A stretch of 6,270 nt of DNA. Origin: Erythrobacter sp. UBA2510. GTDB taxonomy: Bacteria > Pseudomonadota > Alphaproteobacteria > Sphingomonadales > Sphingomonadaceae. The notes beneath the pieces are model-generated. The model was not told the DNA's origin. It saw only the letters and a list, made by a program, of their open reading frames with translations, and searched no databases. The first letter of the stretch is position 1, and each line of letters begins with the position of its first letter. Below are positions 1 to 6,129 of the stretch, in pieces. The DNA lies in the NCBI GenBank assembly GCA_002341345.1, contig DDNW01000094.1:4026-10295 (forward strand). The letters run 5' to 3'. Position numbers and translations under genes: made by a program.

Positions 1-165
1 ATGTTCCCTCCCAAGCCCATAGCGATAGCGAACAACCTCCTCCTCCTGCGCAGACAAGAGGGAAAGCACCGTATTGACGGTCGTGTCGTCACTTGCTTGG
101 CTCGCAGCCTTCATTGCTTCGACGGCTTGCCGCGCTCCCTCGGCAGCATCCTCGAGAATGCCCAT
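1..165 (-). CDS. N-terminus of a sigma-70 region 4-like protein (partial, runs off left edge)
   Basis: The frame opens with ATG at 165-163, after an in-frame TGA, with AGGA 8 nt upstream, and is open to base 1, giving 55 residues. Residues 1-29 are an Ala- and acid-rich helix (MGILEDAAEGARQAVEAMKA). Residues 30-52 read VNTVLSLLSAQ followed by EEEVVRYRYGLG. This resembles the start of sigma-70 region 4, where a 'VL..L..RE..VLR.R(F/Y)GL' helix precedes the helix-turn-helix. The helix-turn-helix itself would lie beyond the window. What is seen is the open frame, the start and the motif; the sigma-like identity is inferred from about 22 residues. With only about 30 residues before the motif, regions 2 and 3 are absent, so a stand-alone region 4-type DNA-binding regulator is more likely than a full sigma factor. 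It is the third gene of a minus-strand run, 25 nt after the preceding stop. Confidence 0.6.
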   Translation of the reverse strand, partial: MGILEDAAEGARQAVEAMKAASQASDDTTVNTVLSLLSAQEEEVVRYRYGLGREH

Positions 166-190
166 CGGCTCTGTCCTGCCTCATCCCGCG

Positions 191-391
191 CTAGAACCAG
201 CCGTCGCGCCGGCCCTCGCCATTGTCGCGCAGGCTGCGACCGTCGAGCGCGGACCGGCGGATGTTGAGCTCGACCTCACTGCCCCTACGGGCGATCTGGA
301 CATCGCGCGGATCGAGATTGTTGCGGCGGGCATAGTCATCCGCTGCCTTCTCGCTGCCGAACTTGCCGGCCTGTTCGAATTCCCACGCTAT
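191..391 (-). CDS. Hypothetical 66-residue protein with an apparent ATA start (or a start-less gene remnant)
   Basis: This frame ends at TAG 193-191 and looks coding: codons are GC-ending and the product is ordinary soluble protein (AWEFEQAGKFGSEKAADDYA, later NNLDPRDVQIARRGSEVELN, ending GRRDGWF). It is charged, with no membrane segment or cysteine. The frame is open from the TGA at 460-458, yet contains no ATG, GTG, TTG or CTG before or near the conserved-looking part. The only well-placed candidate is ATA at 391-389, with AAGGAG at 403-398 and a 6-nt spacer. ATA (like the ATT start of infC) is a known but rare bacterial start. Alternatives are a mutated ATG that has silenced the gene, a sequence error, or translation running in from the upstream gene by frameshift. 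Its stop is 25 nt from the next gene. I do not recognise the family. Confidence 0.6.
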   Translation of the reverse strand: MAWEFEQAGKFGSEKAADDYARRNNLDPRDVQIARRGSEVELNIRRSALDGRSLRDNGEGRRDGWF

Positions 392-397
392 CTTCGT

Positions 398-403
398 CTC
401 CTT
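398..403 (-). promoter_or_regulatory. Shine-Dalgarno site in front of the ATA codon
   Basis: AAGGAG lies 6 nt upstream of ATA 391-389 on the minus strand, in the 32-nt gap after the preceding gene's TAG. It is the main reason to place initiation at ATA, because no conventional start codon exists in this frame nearby. Confidence 0.5.
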
Positions 404-423
404 CGCTTTCTGAGGGGCGCGCG

Positions 424-633
424 CTAGCGGCCAAGGCGAGGCCGAGCTGTCACAAAGTCACCTTTCAACGCTTGCTCAGCTCGGCAGCGCAGCACGAGGT
501 AGAGTGTGCCGGCATCCCGCTCGGCATCGATCGGATCGCGCGTCAATGCGGCGCGCAGCGCGGCCTTGAGCCAGAAGCTAGTCGCAGGATCGCCCAGCAG
601 CTTCTCGATTTCTGATCTCTTCTGTTTAGTCAC
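424..633 (-). CDS. Hypothetical 69-residue protein with GTG start
   Basis: The start is GTG at 633-631, preceded by GGAGG (642-638) at a 4-nt spacing, and the stop is TAG at 426-424. An upstream in-frame ATG at 927 would add 98 residues antisense to the small plus-strand gene and has no comparable ribosome site, so it is rejected. The product begins MTKQKRSEIEKLLGDPATSF and continues WLKAALRAALTRDPIDAERD, then AGTLYLVLRCRAEQALKGDF and a basic tail. It reads as an all-helical, soluble, basic protein with one cysteine, no signal peptide and no membrane segment. I do not recognise the family. It is the first gene of a minus-strand run of three small genes and diverges from the 726-938 gene across a 92-bp intergenic region. 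Confidence 0.75.
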   Translation of the reverse strand: MTKQKRSEIEKLLGDPATSFWLKAALRAALTRDPIDAERDAGTLYLVLRCRAEQALKGDFVTARPRLGR

Positions 634-637
634 TTTT

Positions 638-642
638 CCTCC
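638..642 (-). promoter_or_regulatory. Shine-Dalgarno site deciding the GTG start
   Basis: GGAGG followed by AAAA and GTG. It fixes the start of the 69-residue gene at 633 rather than at the far upstream ATG at 927. Confidence 0.75.
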
Positions 643-677
643 GATGCGGATTATTCGTTGCGAGCCAGTTCCAATGT

Positions 678-705
678 TTGAGATTGCTGTCGTTCGTGCT
701 ATGTT
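678..705 (+). promoter_or_regulatory. Possible sigma-70-type promoter for the 726-938 gene
   Basis: TTGAGA (678-683) and TATGTT (700-705) are separated by 16 nt, five and four matches to the -35 and -10 consensus. Transcription would begin near 712, leaving a leader of only about 14 nt with the Shine-Dalgarno site at its very 5' end. Alphaproteobacterial promoters are loose, so this is a weak call. No equally good promoter was found for the opposite strand in the same region. Confidence 0.3.
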
Positions 706-712
706 CAATCTC
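680..712. repeat. 7-bp inverted repeat in the divergent intergenic region (possible operator)
   Basis: GAGATTG (680-686) and CAATCTC (706-712) are perfect inverted repeats with a 19-nt spacer, centre-to-centre 26 bp. The left arm overlaps the possible -35 box and the right arm sits just after the possible -10 box and ends inside the approach to the ribosome site. The placement suits a repressor operator shared by both directions. Arms this short can occur by chance in a region of this size. Confidence 0.3.
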
Positions 713-718
713 GGAGGT
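713..718 (+). promoter_or_regulatory. Shine-Dalgarno site for the 726-938 gene
   Basis: GGAGGT is placed 7 nt before ATG 726. It selects this start over the in-frame ATG at 678, which has no comparable site. Confidence 0.8.
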
Positions 719-725
719 AGGTTCG

Positions 726-938
726 ATGAGCCGGTTCGACTGGGGCACGTATAACGCGACAAAAGACAGCGCTGGCGGTCCCGTGTATTCGTGGGAAACG
801 GACTGGGATGAAGTCGTGCCCGGAGTAAATGCGGACGAGACTTTCGCGGCTCCGCAGTCGTCATGGCAGCTCGCCCTCGCAATTGCGTTTGTGGTAGCGC
901 TCGTGGCGTTTTTCGGATTTCTCTCAAGCGTCATGTAG
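726..938 (+). CDS. Small C-terminally membrane-anchored protein, 70 residues, unknown function
   Basis: The start is ATG 726 and the stop TAG 936-938. Residues 1-46 are polar, acidic and aromatic-rich (MSRFDWGTYNATKDS near the start, YSWETDWDEVV at 21-31). Residues 48-69 form one hydrophobic segment (LALAIAFVVALVAFFGF and onwards) that runs to the C-terminus, so the protein is probably tail-anchored in the inner membrane with its N-terminal part in the cytoplasm. There is no signal peptide and no cysteine. It lies tail to tail with traG, with 6 nt between stops, and is the only plus-strand gene in the window. In F the gene after traG is the entry-exclusion gene traS, but this protein is far smaller, has a single membrane segment and is inverted, so that role is only speculation. 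I do not recognise the family. Confidence 0.75.
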   Translation: MSRFDWGTYNATKDSAGGPVYSWETDWDEVVPGVNADETFAAPQSSWQLALAIAFVVALVAFFGFLSSVM

Positions 939-944
939 GATGCG

Positions 945-3740
945 TCATTCGCGTAACTTTGGATCGTTGAAGAAGCCGACGTTGTGACTGTCCGACACTT
1001 CCGACCTCGCACGTGATCCCCCTTGCCTGTTGACAGCTCTTCCCGTCTGCGCAGCAGCGCGACCTTCATCGATTTCCTTTCGACCCTCATTGATGATCGC
1101 GGCAGCCGCGCCGGGATCGTTTCCGCCTCCCGGGCCCGAGGGTCGCCGGCCACCTCCTGAAGGTGTGTAGTGACCACGGACGTCGCTCTCGGATGCGACA
1201 TCGGGACGCTGAACAGACACGAGATTCGGTTCATGAAGCTCCGATCGGATTTCATTGCGGATGGTATCGAGACGATCATCCATCCACCTTTCGATCATCG
1301 CGCTGCGCGTGGCGCGATCATGCGCCGACAAGTCAGTGGCCCAGAGGTCGGGGACATTGATTGCTGGGTTACGCGCCTGCTCCGCGCGATACCATTGGGC
1401 CAGATCCTGGCTCAGGTTTTCGCTGAGATTGAGCCCATGGGATTCCGCATAGCTGGCGTCGCGCGACAGGGATTGCGCGATCTCGTCGAGTTTCTCGGCC
1501 GATCGTTGGTAAGATTGAGCAAGAGCAAGGCTTTCTTCGGAAATCCTCGCGCTGGAGTCCGTAATGGACGACCGGCTGAAACTGCCCGAACGATCATAGG
1601 TGCCGGCGGACTCACTGGCGCTGGAGCCGCTCGCATGATCGTCGCGGAAGCTGCTCGACGCTGCGCTGCGATCCTCGCTTGAAATATTGCGATTAGTCGA
1701 GTGGCTGAGGTCGGATTGTTGCATGCCACGTCCACCAACGCTCGCACCCAGCGAGCCAGACAGCGGACTACCGCCACCGGCGCGCCCGCGACCGCCCGTT
1801 CCGGCGCCGACAGAGCCTTCGACGGATTGTTGCACTATGGCTTGGCGCCCGCGGTTGTCCGTGACCGAGAAGCGGTCGGTGTCGGCATTTGATTGCTCGA
1901 TCCCTTCGGACGTATTGGCGGTTCGGCGATCGAAGCGATCGACCGACGTGGCCGATTGGGAGCCACTGGCGCTTTCGACGCCTGACGTCGTTTCGCTGGA
2001 GCGCGTGTGAACCGACGCGTCCCGATCGGTGGCAGTAAGGAGAGTGCTTGCCGTGTTGCGGTAGGATTCCGCCTGCCGTCTTGCCTCGGAGGCAACTTCG
2101 CGCATCTCGGCGACACTGTTCGTCGACATGGTCGGCGTGAACGCAAGCCGCGAGATTGCCCCCGTCGTGTCGATGACTTCCTGGCCGTTGCCATAGCTCG
2201 AGATGATCGCCCCGTTGTCGGCGCGGTAATCCAATCTCGGAATGCCGGCCATGTAGCTCGGCGCCGTCGACCATTGATCCGACTGGCGCATATTGGCCGA
2301 ACTGTTGGCGTAACTGACATTTCCGTAGGAGTAGTTTCCCGTCGTCTGCTCGAGCGCCGCCGCTTCGGCGGCATTCTGTGCGGGGGCCAGCATCGCCATC
2401 GAATGGCTCGCGATCCCCATCGCGCCGCGAGCCATCCCCGCTGCGAGGAATGGCACGCTCATCAGGAGGAAGCCCGCGATCGTCGCGGTTTCCTCATTGA
2501 CCGCGCCGATTCCCGCATAGGTCGAGAGCGTCACGCCGCTGGGTGCCATTGCCGCGGCCGAGCCGGTTGCCCGGCTCATGATGATCATGTGCAGCACGAC
2601 GTAGAGCGGACCCCAGGCGGCCAGGTAAAAGAATCCTGCCGTGTAGCCCTTGAGCGTCGGTACGCCGGTTCGCGGCATGAGGAACAGCGGAAAGATGACC
2701 GGGAACATCGCGAAAAAGACGACGGTCAGCACGACGTTGAGAATAGGAACCCAGCTCATTGCCTGCTGCGCGATCGAGCCGTACGTATTGCGCGCCTGGA
2801 TATCGGCCCGTGTCATAGCGAATGTGTCGATCGCCGCCGCGCCGGTACTCCCGGACATCGAATTGCGCGCCTGCATGAAAGCGTTGATCGCGGTGCTTTG
2901 CCGCAGGATGCTCACATGGCCGCCCGCGGTTCCGGTGAAGGCCTGGGTGATCACCGGCACGTCGTCGCGCAGCTTCTGGGCGGCCAGTGCATTGCTGAGC
3001 CTGGGATAGAGTTCCTTACCCCAGATCAGCAGGTTGGCCTCGATCATCGGCGTCCACTGCCCATCGAGCGCCGAATAGGCATCGTTGCATGTCCGGATAT
3101 GACTTTCGACGCCGCCACCCGAAACGCGCGTAATCCAGATCTGCGAGCGCGCCGGTGAACCGGGACCAATCGCGGCCCACAGATCCGGAGAGTTGGCGAG
3201 GTCCGTCATCGACTTGAAGCCGAGCATCACGTCATAGAAGACGCATGCCTTGAAATGCTCCTCAAGGTTGGTCGAAAACTCGGCATCGCGGATACGCAGG
3301 TTGCGCGTCGCATCGAACAGCCGCGCGCCATAGACCATGCCGTTGGTGGTATAATTAAGCGATGTCGGCATGACGAACACCGTCTCGGCGGTGCGGGTCA
3401 GATAGTCGCCTACCTGGCTTGTGAAGCTGGCGATCACCCCAAGTCCGATTGGAACATTGTCGATCGTCGCCGGTGCCAGCGAAGGATTGAGGCGGTCCGT
3501 AACCTTGATGTCCACGGTGGGCACCATCAGGCACATGTAGATCGCGGTCGCCTGCAGGAACCAGTTCAGCCAGGCACGCCAGTCGAGGTTGAACGCCACC
3601 ACGAGGAGCGAATAGATGAGGCCCATCACCATGACGACGCGCAGCATCGACCGGTAGCCCCCTCCTCCAGCCCAGGCCGCAACCGCGTTGAACGTGTTGA
3701 CGAAGTATTCGCCGCCGCCGATCGTGAAGACTTCGAGCAT
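945..3740 (-). CDS. traG: TraG, inner-membrane mating-pair stabilisation protein of an F-type T4SS
   Basis: This 931-residue protein is close to F TraG in length (about 938). In F, TraG acts in pilus assembly through its N-terminal part, and in mating-pair stabilisation and entry exclusion through its C-terminal part. Hydrophobic segments are visible near residues 31-51, 55-76, 329-356, 363-388 and 419-444. A large loop at about 80-328 has two cysteines (C166, C218) that could pair. After residue 450 the protein turns hydrophilic: Ser/Thr-rich at about 565-735, Gly-rich at 642-672, helical at about 735-840, Gly/Pro-rich at 861-880, and a charged tail. The start MLEVFTIGGGEYF is chosen because it begins the conserved N-terminus and has GGGAAGG 6 nt upstream. 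A longer in-frame ATG at 3956 lies inside traH and is unlikely. It starts 20 nt after the traH stop and is the last tra gene here. Confidence 0.93.
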   Translation of the reverse strand: MLEVFTIGGGEYFVNTFNAVAAWAGGGGYRSMLRVVMVMGLIYSLLVVAFNLDWRAWLNWFLQATAIYMCLMVPTVDIKVTDRLNPSLAPATIDNVPIGLGVIASFTSQVGDYLTRTAETVFVMPTSLNYTTNGMVYGARLFDATRNLRIRDAEFSTNLEEHFKACVFYDVMLGFKSMTDLANSPDLWAAIGPGSPARSQIWITRVSGGGVESHIRTCNDAYSALDGQWTPMIEANLLIWGKELYPRLSNALAAQKLRDDVPVITQAFTGTAGGHVSILRQSTAINAFMQARNSMSGSTGAAAIDTFAMTRADIQARNTYGSIAQQAMSWVPILNVVLTVVFFAMFPVIFPLFLMPRTGVPTLKGYTAGFFYLAAWGPLYVVLHMIIMSRATGSAAAMAPSGVTLSTYAGIGAVNEETATIAGFLLMSVPFLAAGMARGAMGIASHSMAMLAPAQNAAEAAALEQTTGNYSYGNVSYANSSANMRQSDQWSTAPSYMAGIPRLDYRADNGAIISSYGNGQEVIDTTGAISRLAFTPTMSTNSVAEMREVASEARRQAESYRNTASTLLTATDRDASVHTRSSETTSGVESASGSQSATSVDRFDRRTANTSEGIEQSNADTDRFSVTDNRGRQAIVQQSVEGSVGAGTGGRGRAGGGSPLSGSLGASVGGRGMQQSDLSHSTNRNISSEDRSAASSSFRDDHASGSSASESAGTYDRSGSFSRSSITDSSARISEESLALAQSYQRSAEKLDEIAQSLSRDASYAESHGLNLSENLSQDLAQWYRAEQARNPAINVPDLWATDLSAHDRATRSAMIERWMDDRLDTIRNEIRSELHEPNLVSVQRPDVASESDVRGHYTPSGGGRRPSGPGGGNDPGAAAAIINEGRKEIDEGRAAAQTGRAVNRQGGSRARSEVSDSHNVGFFNDPKLRE

Positions 3741-3746
3741 GGCCGG

Positions 3747-3753
3747 CCTTCCC
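3747..3753 (-). promoter_or_regulatory. Shine-Dalgarno site deciding the traG start
   Basis: GGGAAGG, part of a longer purine run in the 20-nt gap between traH and traG, lies 6 nt before ATG 3740. It supports that start over the in-frame ATG at 3956. Confidence 0.75.
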
Positions 3754-3760
3754 TTCCTTG

Positions 3761-5212
3761 CTATTGCAAGCCTTGGGCGCTGAGTCCGCGGGAGAAGTTG
3801 AGCGCGGCCGACATCCCCGGCGTCATCGTGTTCTGAAGCGTCGATTCCAGCATGATCGAGCGATCGATGATCTGCATCGTCACTTGCAGCTTTTGATCGA
3901 GCCGCACGCCGCGCTGCTGAAATTTCTGCCGCGTGGCCGCAATCTGCTGGCGCCACTGCGCCGCGGTTTCCTGGTCGAAGGTCTGATAGTGGATCTTCGC
4001 CTGCTCGACGCGATCAAGCATGTTGTCGATCATGGCATTGAGGATATCGACCGAGACAATCTCGGCGAGCGTCTGGATCTCGCCGTCGGTCAGCGTGTAG
4101 CGTGCAGCCGACTGCACCGCGAGGATCTTGAAGAGCGGGATGCTCGACATATTGAGCAATTGCTTTTCGGCCGCGTCGATCGCCACATCCGTGCGGATCT
4201 TCGTCGCGATATCCTTGATCATGGCGGCGATGCGCGGGCGCAATGCCGCGCTTTCAGGAATCGAGAGGGTCTGGGTCGAGATGTTGAGACATAGCGTCTC
4301 TTCATCGCAGCGCAGGATGTTGACCGTCGCGCCGCCTGACGTGCCGTCCAGCAACGCGGTCACGACCGCTTCCTCAGCTGGCCCGACCATCGTCACCTGG
4401 CCCCCGACACTTGGATCGGTCGAAGGTCGCGTCACGACGGTCCCTACCAGCGTCATGATGTATTCGCTGAATTCCTTGTCGAACGCGCCGAACTTTTGCG
4501 ATTTGCGGAGCGCCTCCCAGGTATAGTTGTGCGGCTCGCCGACGAGTTGGTCCTTCATTGCCGGATCGCTGTTGGCCGCGATCGTCGAATCTCGCCGATT
4601 GCCGTTGTTGCAGTTCTGCCGGGCCGCCGCCCAATCAGAGAATATGCCCTGGCTGTTCCCGACCGCCTCGCAGATCGTGGCGCGGGTCGTGTCCATTTGC
4701 GGCCAAATACCGCCGACCAGCGCCTGCGCCGTCTCGCAGCTCGAAATATTCATCTGGTTCAGGAGCTGTGCCTTTTGCGCGAACTCGTCCATCACCTTGC
4801 CGATCTCGGGGCTGATGGAATCGATCGCCAGCTTGAAGGCAAAACCCAATGCATTGTTGGCGGTCGCCTTCAGCATGGCGACGATCTCGGACGTGTTGAT
4901 GAAGGAGAAACTGCCCGAGAAGAGATCGATGCCGCCGCAGCCCGCGCGGGCCGATGGCAGCTGCAGATTGAACGGCGAAACGGACTTCTGGGGAAAGCGC
5001 GTCCACAGATTGCCAAGCGAATAGTAGCCCGCCGACTGGCCTTCGAAGGCACTGGGCCCGGTGACGTTGGCCGCGCCGCCAGCGTCGTTGAAGAACGCGT
5101 TCATCTCGCTTGCCACACCGGCATGTGCCGACGGCACTGCGAGATGGAGCGACGCAAGAAGGGCCGCCGCGGACGCCGCAGACCGGAACCGGGAGCGAAG
5201 AGAATGGCTCAT
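3761..5212 (-). CDS. traH: TraH, periplasmic pilus-assembly protein of an F-type T4SS
   Basis: This 483-residue protein has a clear Sec signal peptide: basic N-region, hydrophobic core at about 11-26, and cleavage after the AHA at 29-31. The mature protein carries the TraH pattern: FSGSFSFINTSEIVAMLK (98-115), an ALGFAFKLAIDSISPEIGKV stretch (121-140), then QMNISSCETAQALVGG. Six cysteines (92, 159, 181, 201, 302, 308) would face the oxidising periplasm. The C-terminal part, about 385-460, is helical and Gln/Arg-rich and could form a coiled coil, as described for F TraH. F TraH works with TraF, TraW, TraU and TrbI in pilus assembly and retraction. The start overlaps the traF stop by one base (TGATG), with GGGGAG 9 nt upstream (5222-5227), so translation is probably coupled to traF. 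Confidence 0.95.
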   Translation of the reverse strand: MSHSLRSRFRSAASAAALLASLHLAVPSAHAGVASEMNAFFNDAGGAANVTGPSAFEGQSAGYYSLGNLWTRFPQKSVSPFNLQLPSARAGCGGIDLFSGSFSFINTSEIVAMLKATANNALGFAFKLAIDSISPEIGKVMDEFAQKAQLLNQMNISSCETAQALVGGIWPQMDTTRATICEAVGNSQGIFSDWAAARQNCNNGNRRDSTIAANSDPAMKDQLVGEPHNYTWEALRKSQKFGAFDKEFSEYIMTLVGTVVTRPSTDPSVGGQVTMVGPAEEAVVTALLDGTSGGATVNILRCDEETLCLNISTQTLSIPESAALRPRIAAMIKDIATKIRTDVAIDAAEKQLLNMSSIPLFKILAVQSAARYTLTDGEIQTLAEIVSVDILNAMIDNMLDRVEQAKIHYQTFDQETAAQWRQQIAATRQKFQQRGVRLDQKLQVTMQIIDRSIMLESTLQNTMTPGMSAALNFSRGLSAQGLQ

Positions 5213-6129
5213 CAGAAATCACTCCCCACAGTCATGTTGGTAAGCGTGAAGATGCGGTCCATGATCTCGTCGGCCGAGAGGATGCCGTAGCCTACCGGTA
5301 TCGTCCGCTTCGTCACCGTGTCGAACAGGACGAGCGCCGGGGTTTCCTTGCCGGGGATGCCCATGCGCTCTCGTTGGCCACTGTCGACGAGATAGTTGGG
5401 AAAATCCTTCGATGGGCCACCGTCCATCGACACAGCCATCACCGTCAGACGGTGGCTGTCCGCCACCGACCGCAGAATGGGTCCAGCGACATCGCAGGCG
5501 GCGCAGCTCTGTGCGTAAAAATAGAACAGGCCATAACGCTCACCGAGGCGGGTCAGAACCGCGTCGCGGTCCGCCTTGCGGTTATCGATCCATGTCCGTT
5601 TGCCCAATGTCGAGACCGGGCGTTGCAAAGTGTAGTCCATGTCCGGATGCTGCCAGATCGCCCGCTGCCAGACGTCGGAGAAGGTCGAGGCGCGGTCCAG
5701 CTGCTCGCGCTGGAAGCGGACATAGGCCACAACATTCTCCTCGCTTGGATCGAGGATCGCGCGTGCCTTCAGCTCATCAAGCGTGGACCTGACAGCAGCA
5801 AGCTGTTCGGCCGCCGGCACCGGCGGGGACACCGGCTTGTCCTTCGGTGCTCGCCGAGCAGGATCACAATAGAACCATGTGCCGAGGCGCCGTTCACCGC
5901 AATAGAAGGGGTCGCCGGCAGATTGTTCCCCGCCTTCCTCGCCAGCAATAGCCGCTGGGCCGGACGTGAACGCCGTAACGGCAATCGCCAAAGCAGTCAG
6001 CAGGGCAGGAACGGGGCGGTGCGATGCTCCCATCTCGCGGGCAACGGAGTGCCGACGCCAGAAGACGCCGGGGATACAAAGCGGCGAAGTGCGGCGCGGA
6101 TCAGCCGCCGCCAGGAGCGGATCGGGCAT
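5212..6129 (-). CDS. traF: TraF, periplasmic thioredoxin-fold pilus-assembly protein with a CXXC motif
   Basis: This 305-residue protein is in the TraF family of F-type pilus assembly. A hydrophobic signal segment lies at about 41-61, with a likely signal-peptidase site after 'AAIA' (59-62). The mature N-terminus has C77 and C88 in the family pattern YCGERRLGTWFYCDP. The C-terminal half is thioredoxin-like: LFYFYAQSC at 201-209, active-site-type C209-A-A-C212, and Pro264 in the cis-Pro position (KETPALVLFD). F TraF has the fold but lacks CXXC, so this version could be an active thiol-disulfide enzyme. The start is uncertain. ATG 6129 has a good site (AGAGGA, 5 nt spacing) but gives 40 residues before the signal core and a 29-nt overlap with traN. 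ATG 6033 gives a normal signal peptide (273 residues in all) but no clear ribosome site. Confidence 0.92.
   Translation of the reverse strand: MPDPLLAAADPRRTSPLCIPGVFWRRHSVAREMGASHRPVPALLTALAIAVTAFTSGPAAIAGEEGGEQSAGDPFYCGERRLGTWFYCDPARRAPKDKPVSPPVPAAEQLAAVRSTLDELKARAILDPSEENVVAYVRFQREQLDRASTFSDVWQRAIWQHPDMDYTLQRPVSTLGKRTWIDNRKADRDAVLTRLGERYGLFYFYAQSCAACDVAGPILRSVADSHRLTVMAVSMDGGPSKDFPNYLVDSGQRERMGIPGKETPALVLFDTVTKRTIPVGYGILSADEIMDRIFTLTNMTVGSDF

Noticed and set aside
74..427. Plus-strand frame of 117 codons with an Ala/Leu-rich product
   Set aside because: It is antisense to the three small minus-strand frames, which have better codon character and ribosome sites; no Shine-Dalgarno site precedes its ATG.
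678..725. N-terminal extension of the plus-strand 70-residue protein to ATG 678
   Set aside because: It would translate through the Shine-Dalgarno site at 713-718 and the possible promoter, and ATG 678 has no ribosome site.
634..927. N-terminal extension of the 69-residue minus-strand gene to ATG 927
   Set aside because: It would run antisense through the well-supported 726-938 gene and through the intergenic region; GTG 633 has a near-ideal ribosome site.
936..950. Bidirectional terminator between the convergent stops of traG and the 70-residue gene
   Set aside because: No GC-rich hairpin followed by a T-run is visible on either strand in or near the 6-nt gap.
626..1279. Minus-strand frame of 217 codons
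   Set aside because: It overlaps the end of traG in another frame and the small plus-strand gene, with a product that has no protein-like pattern.
2007..3158. Plus-strand frame of 383 codons
   Set aside because: It lies antisense within traG and its Arg/His-rich product is typical of a shadow frame in GC-rich DNA.
3741..3956. N-terminal extension of traG by 72 residues
   Set aside because: It overlaps the coding end of traH out of frame, does not resemble TraG, and a good ribosome site precedes ATG 3740.
4496..5290. Plus-strand frame of 264 codons
   Set aside because: Antisense to traH and the start of the traF end; composition is Arg-rich and there is no ribosome site or domain.
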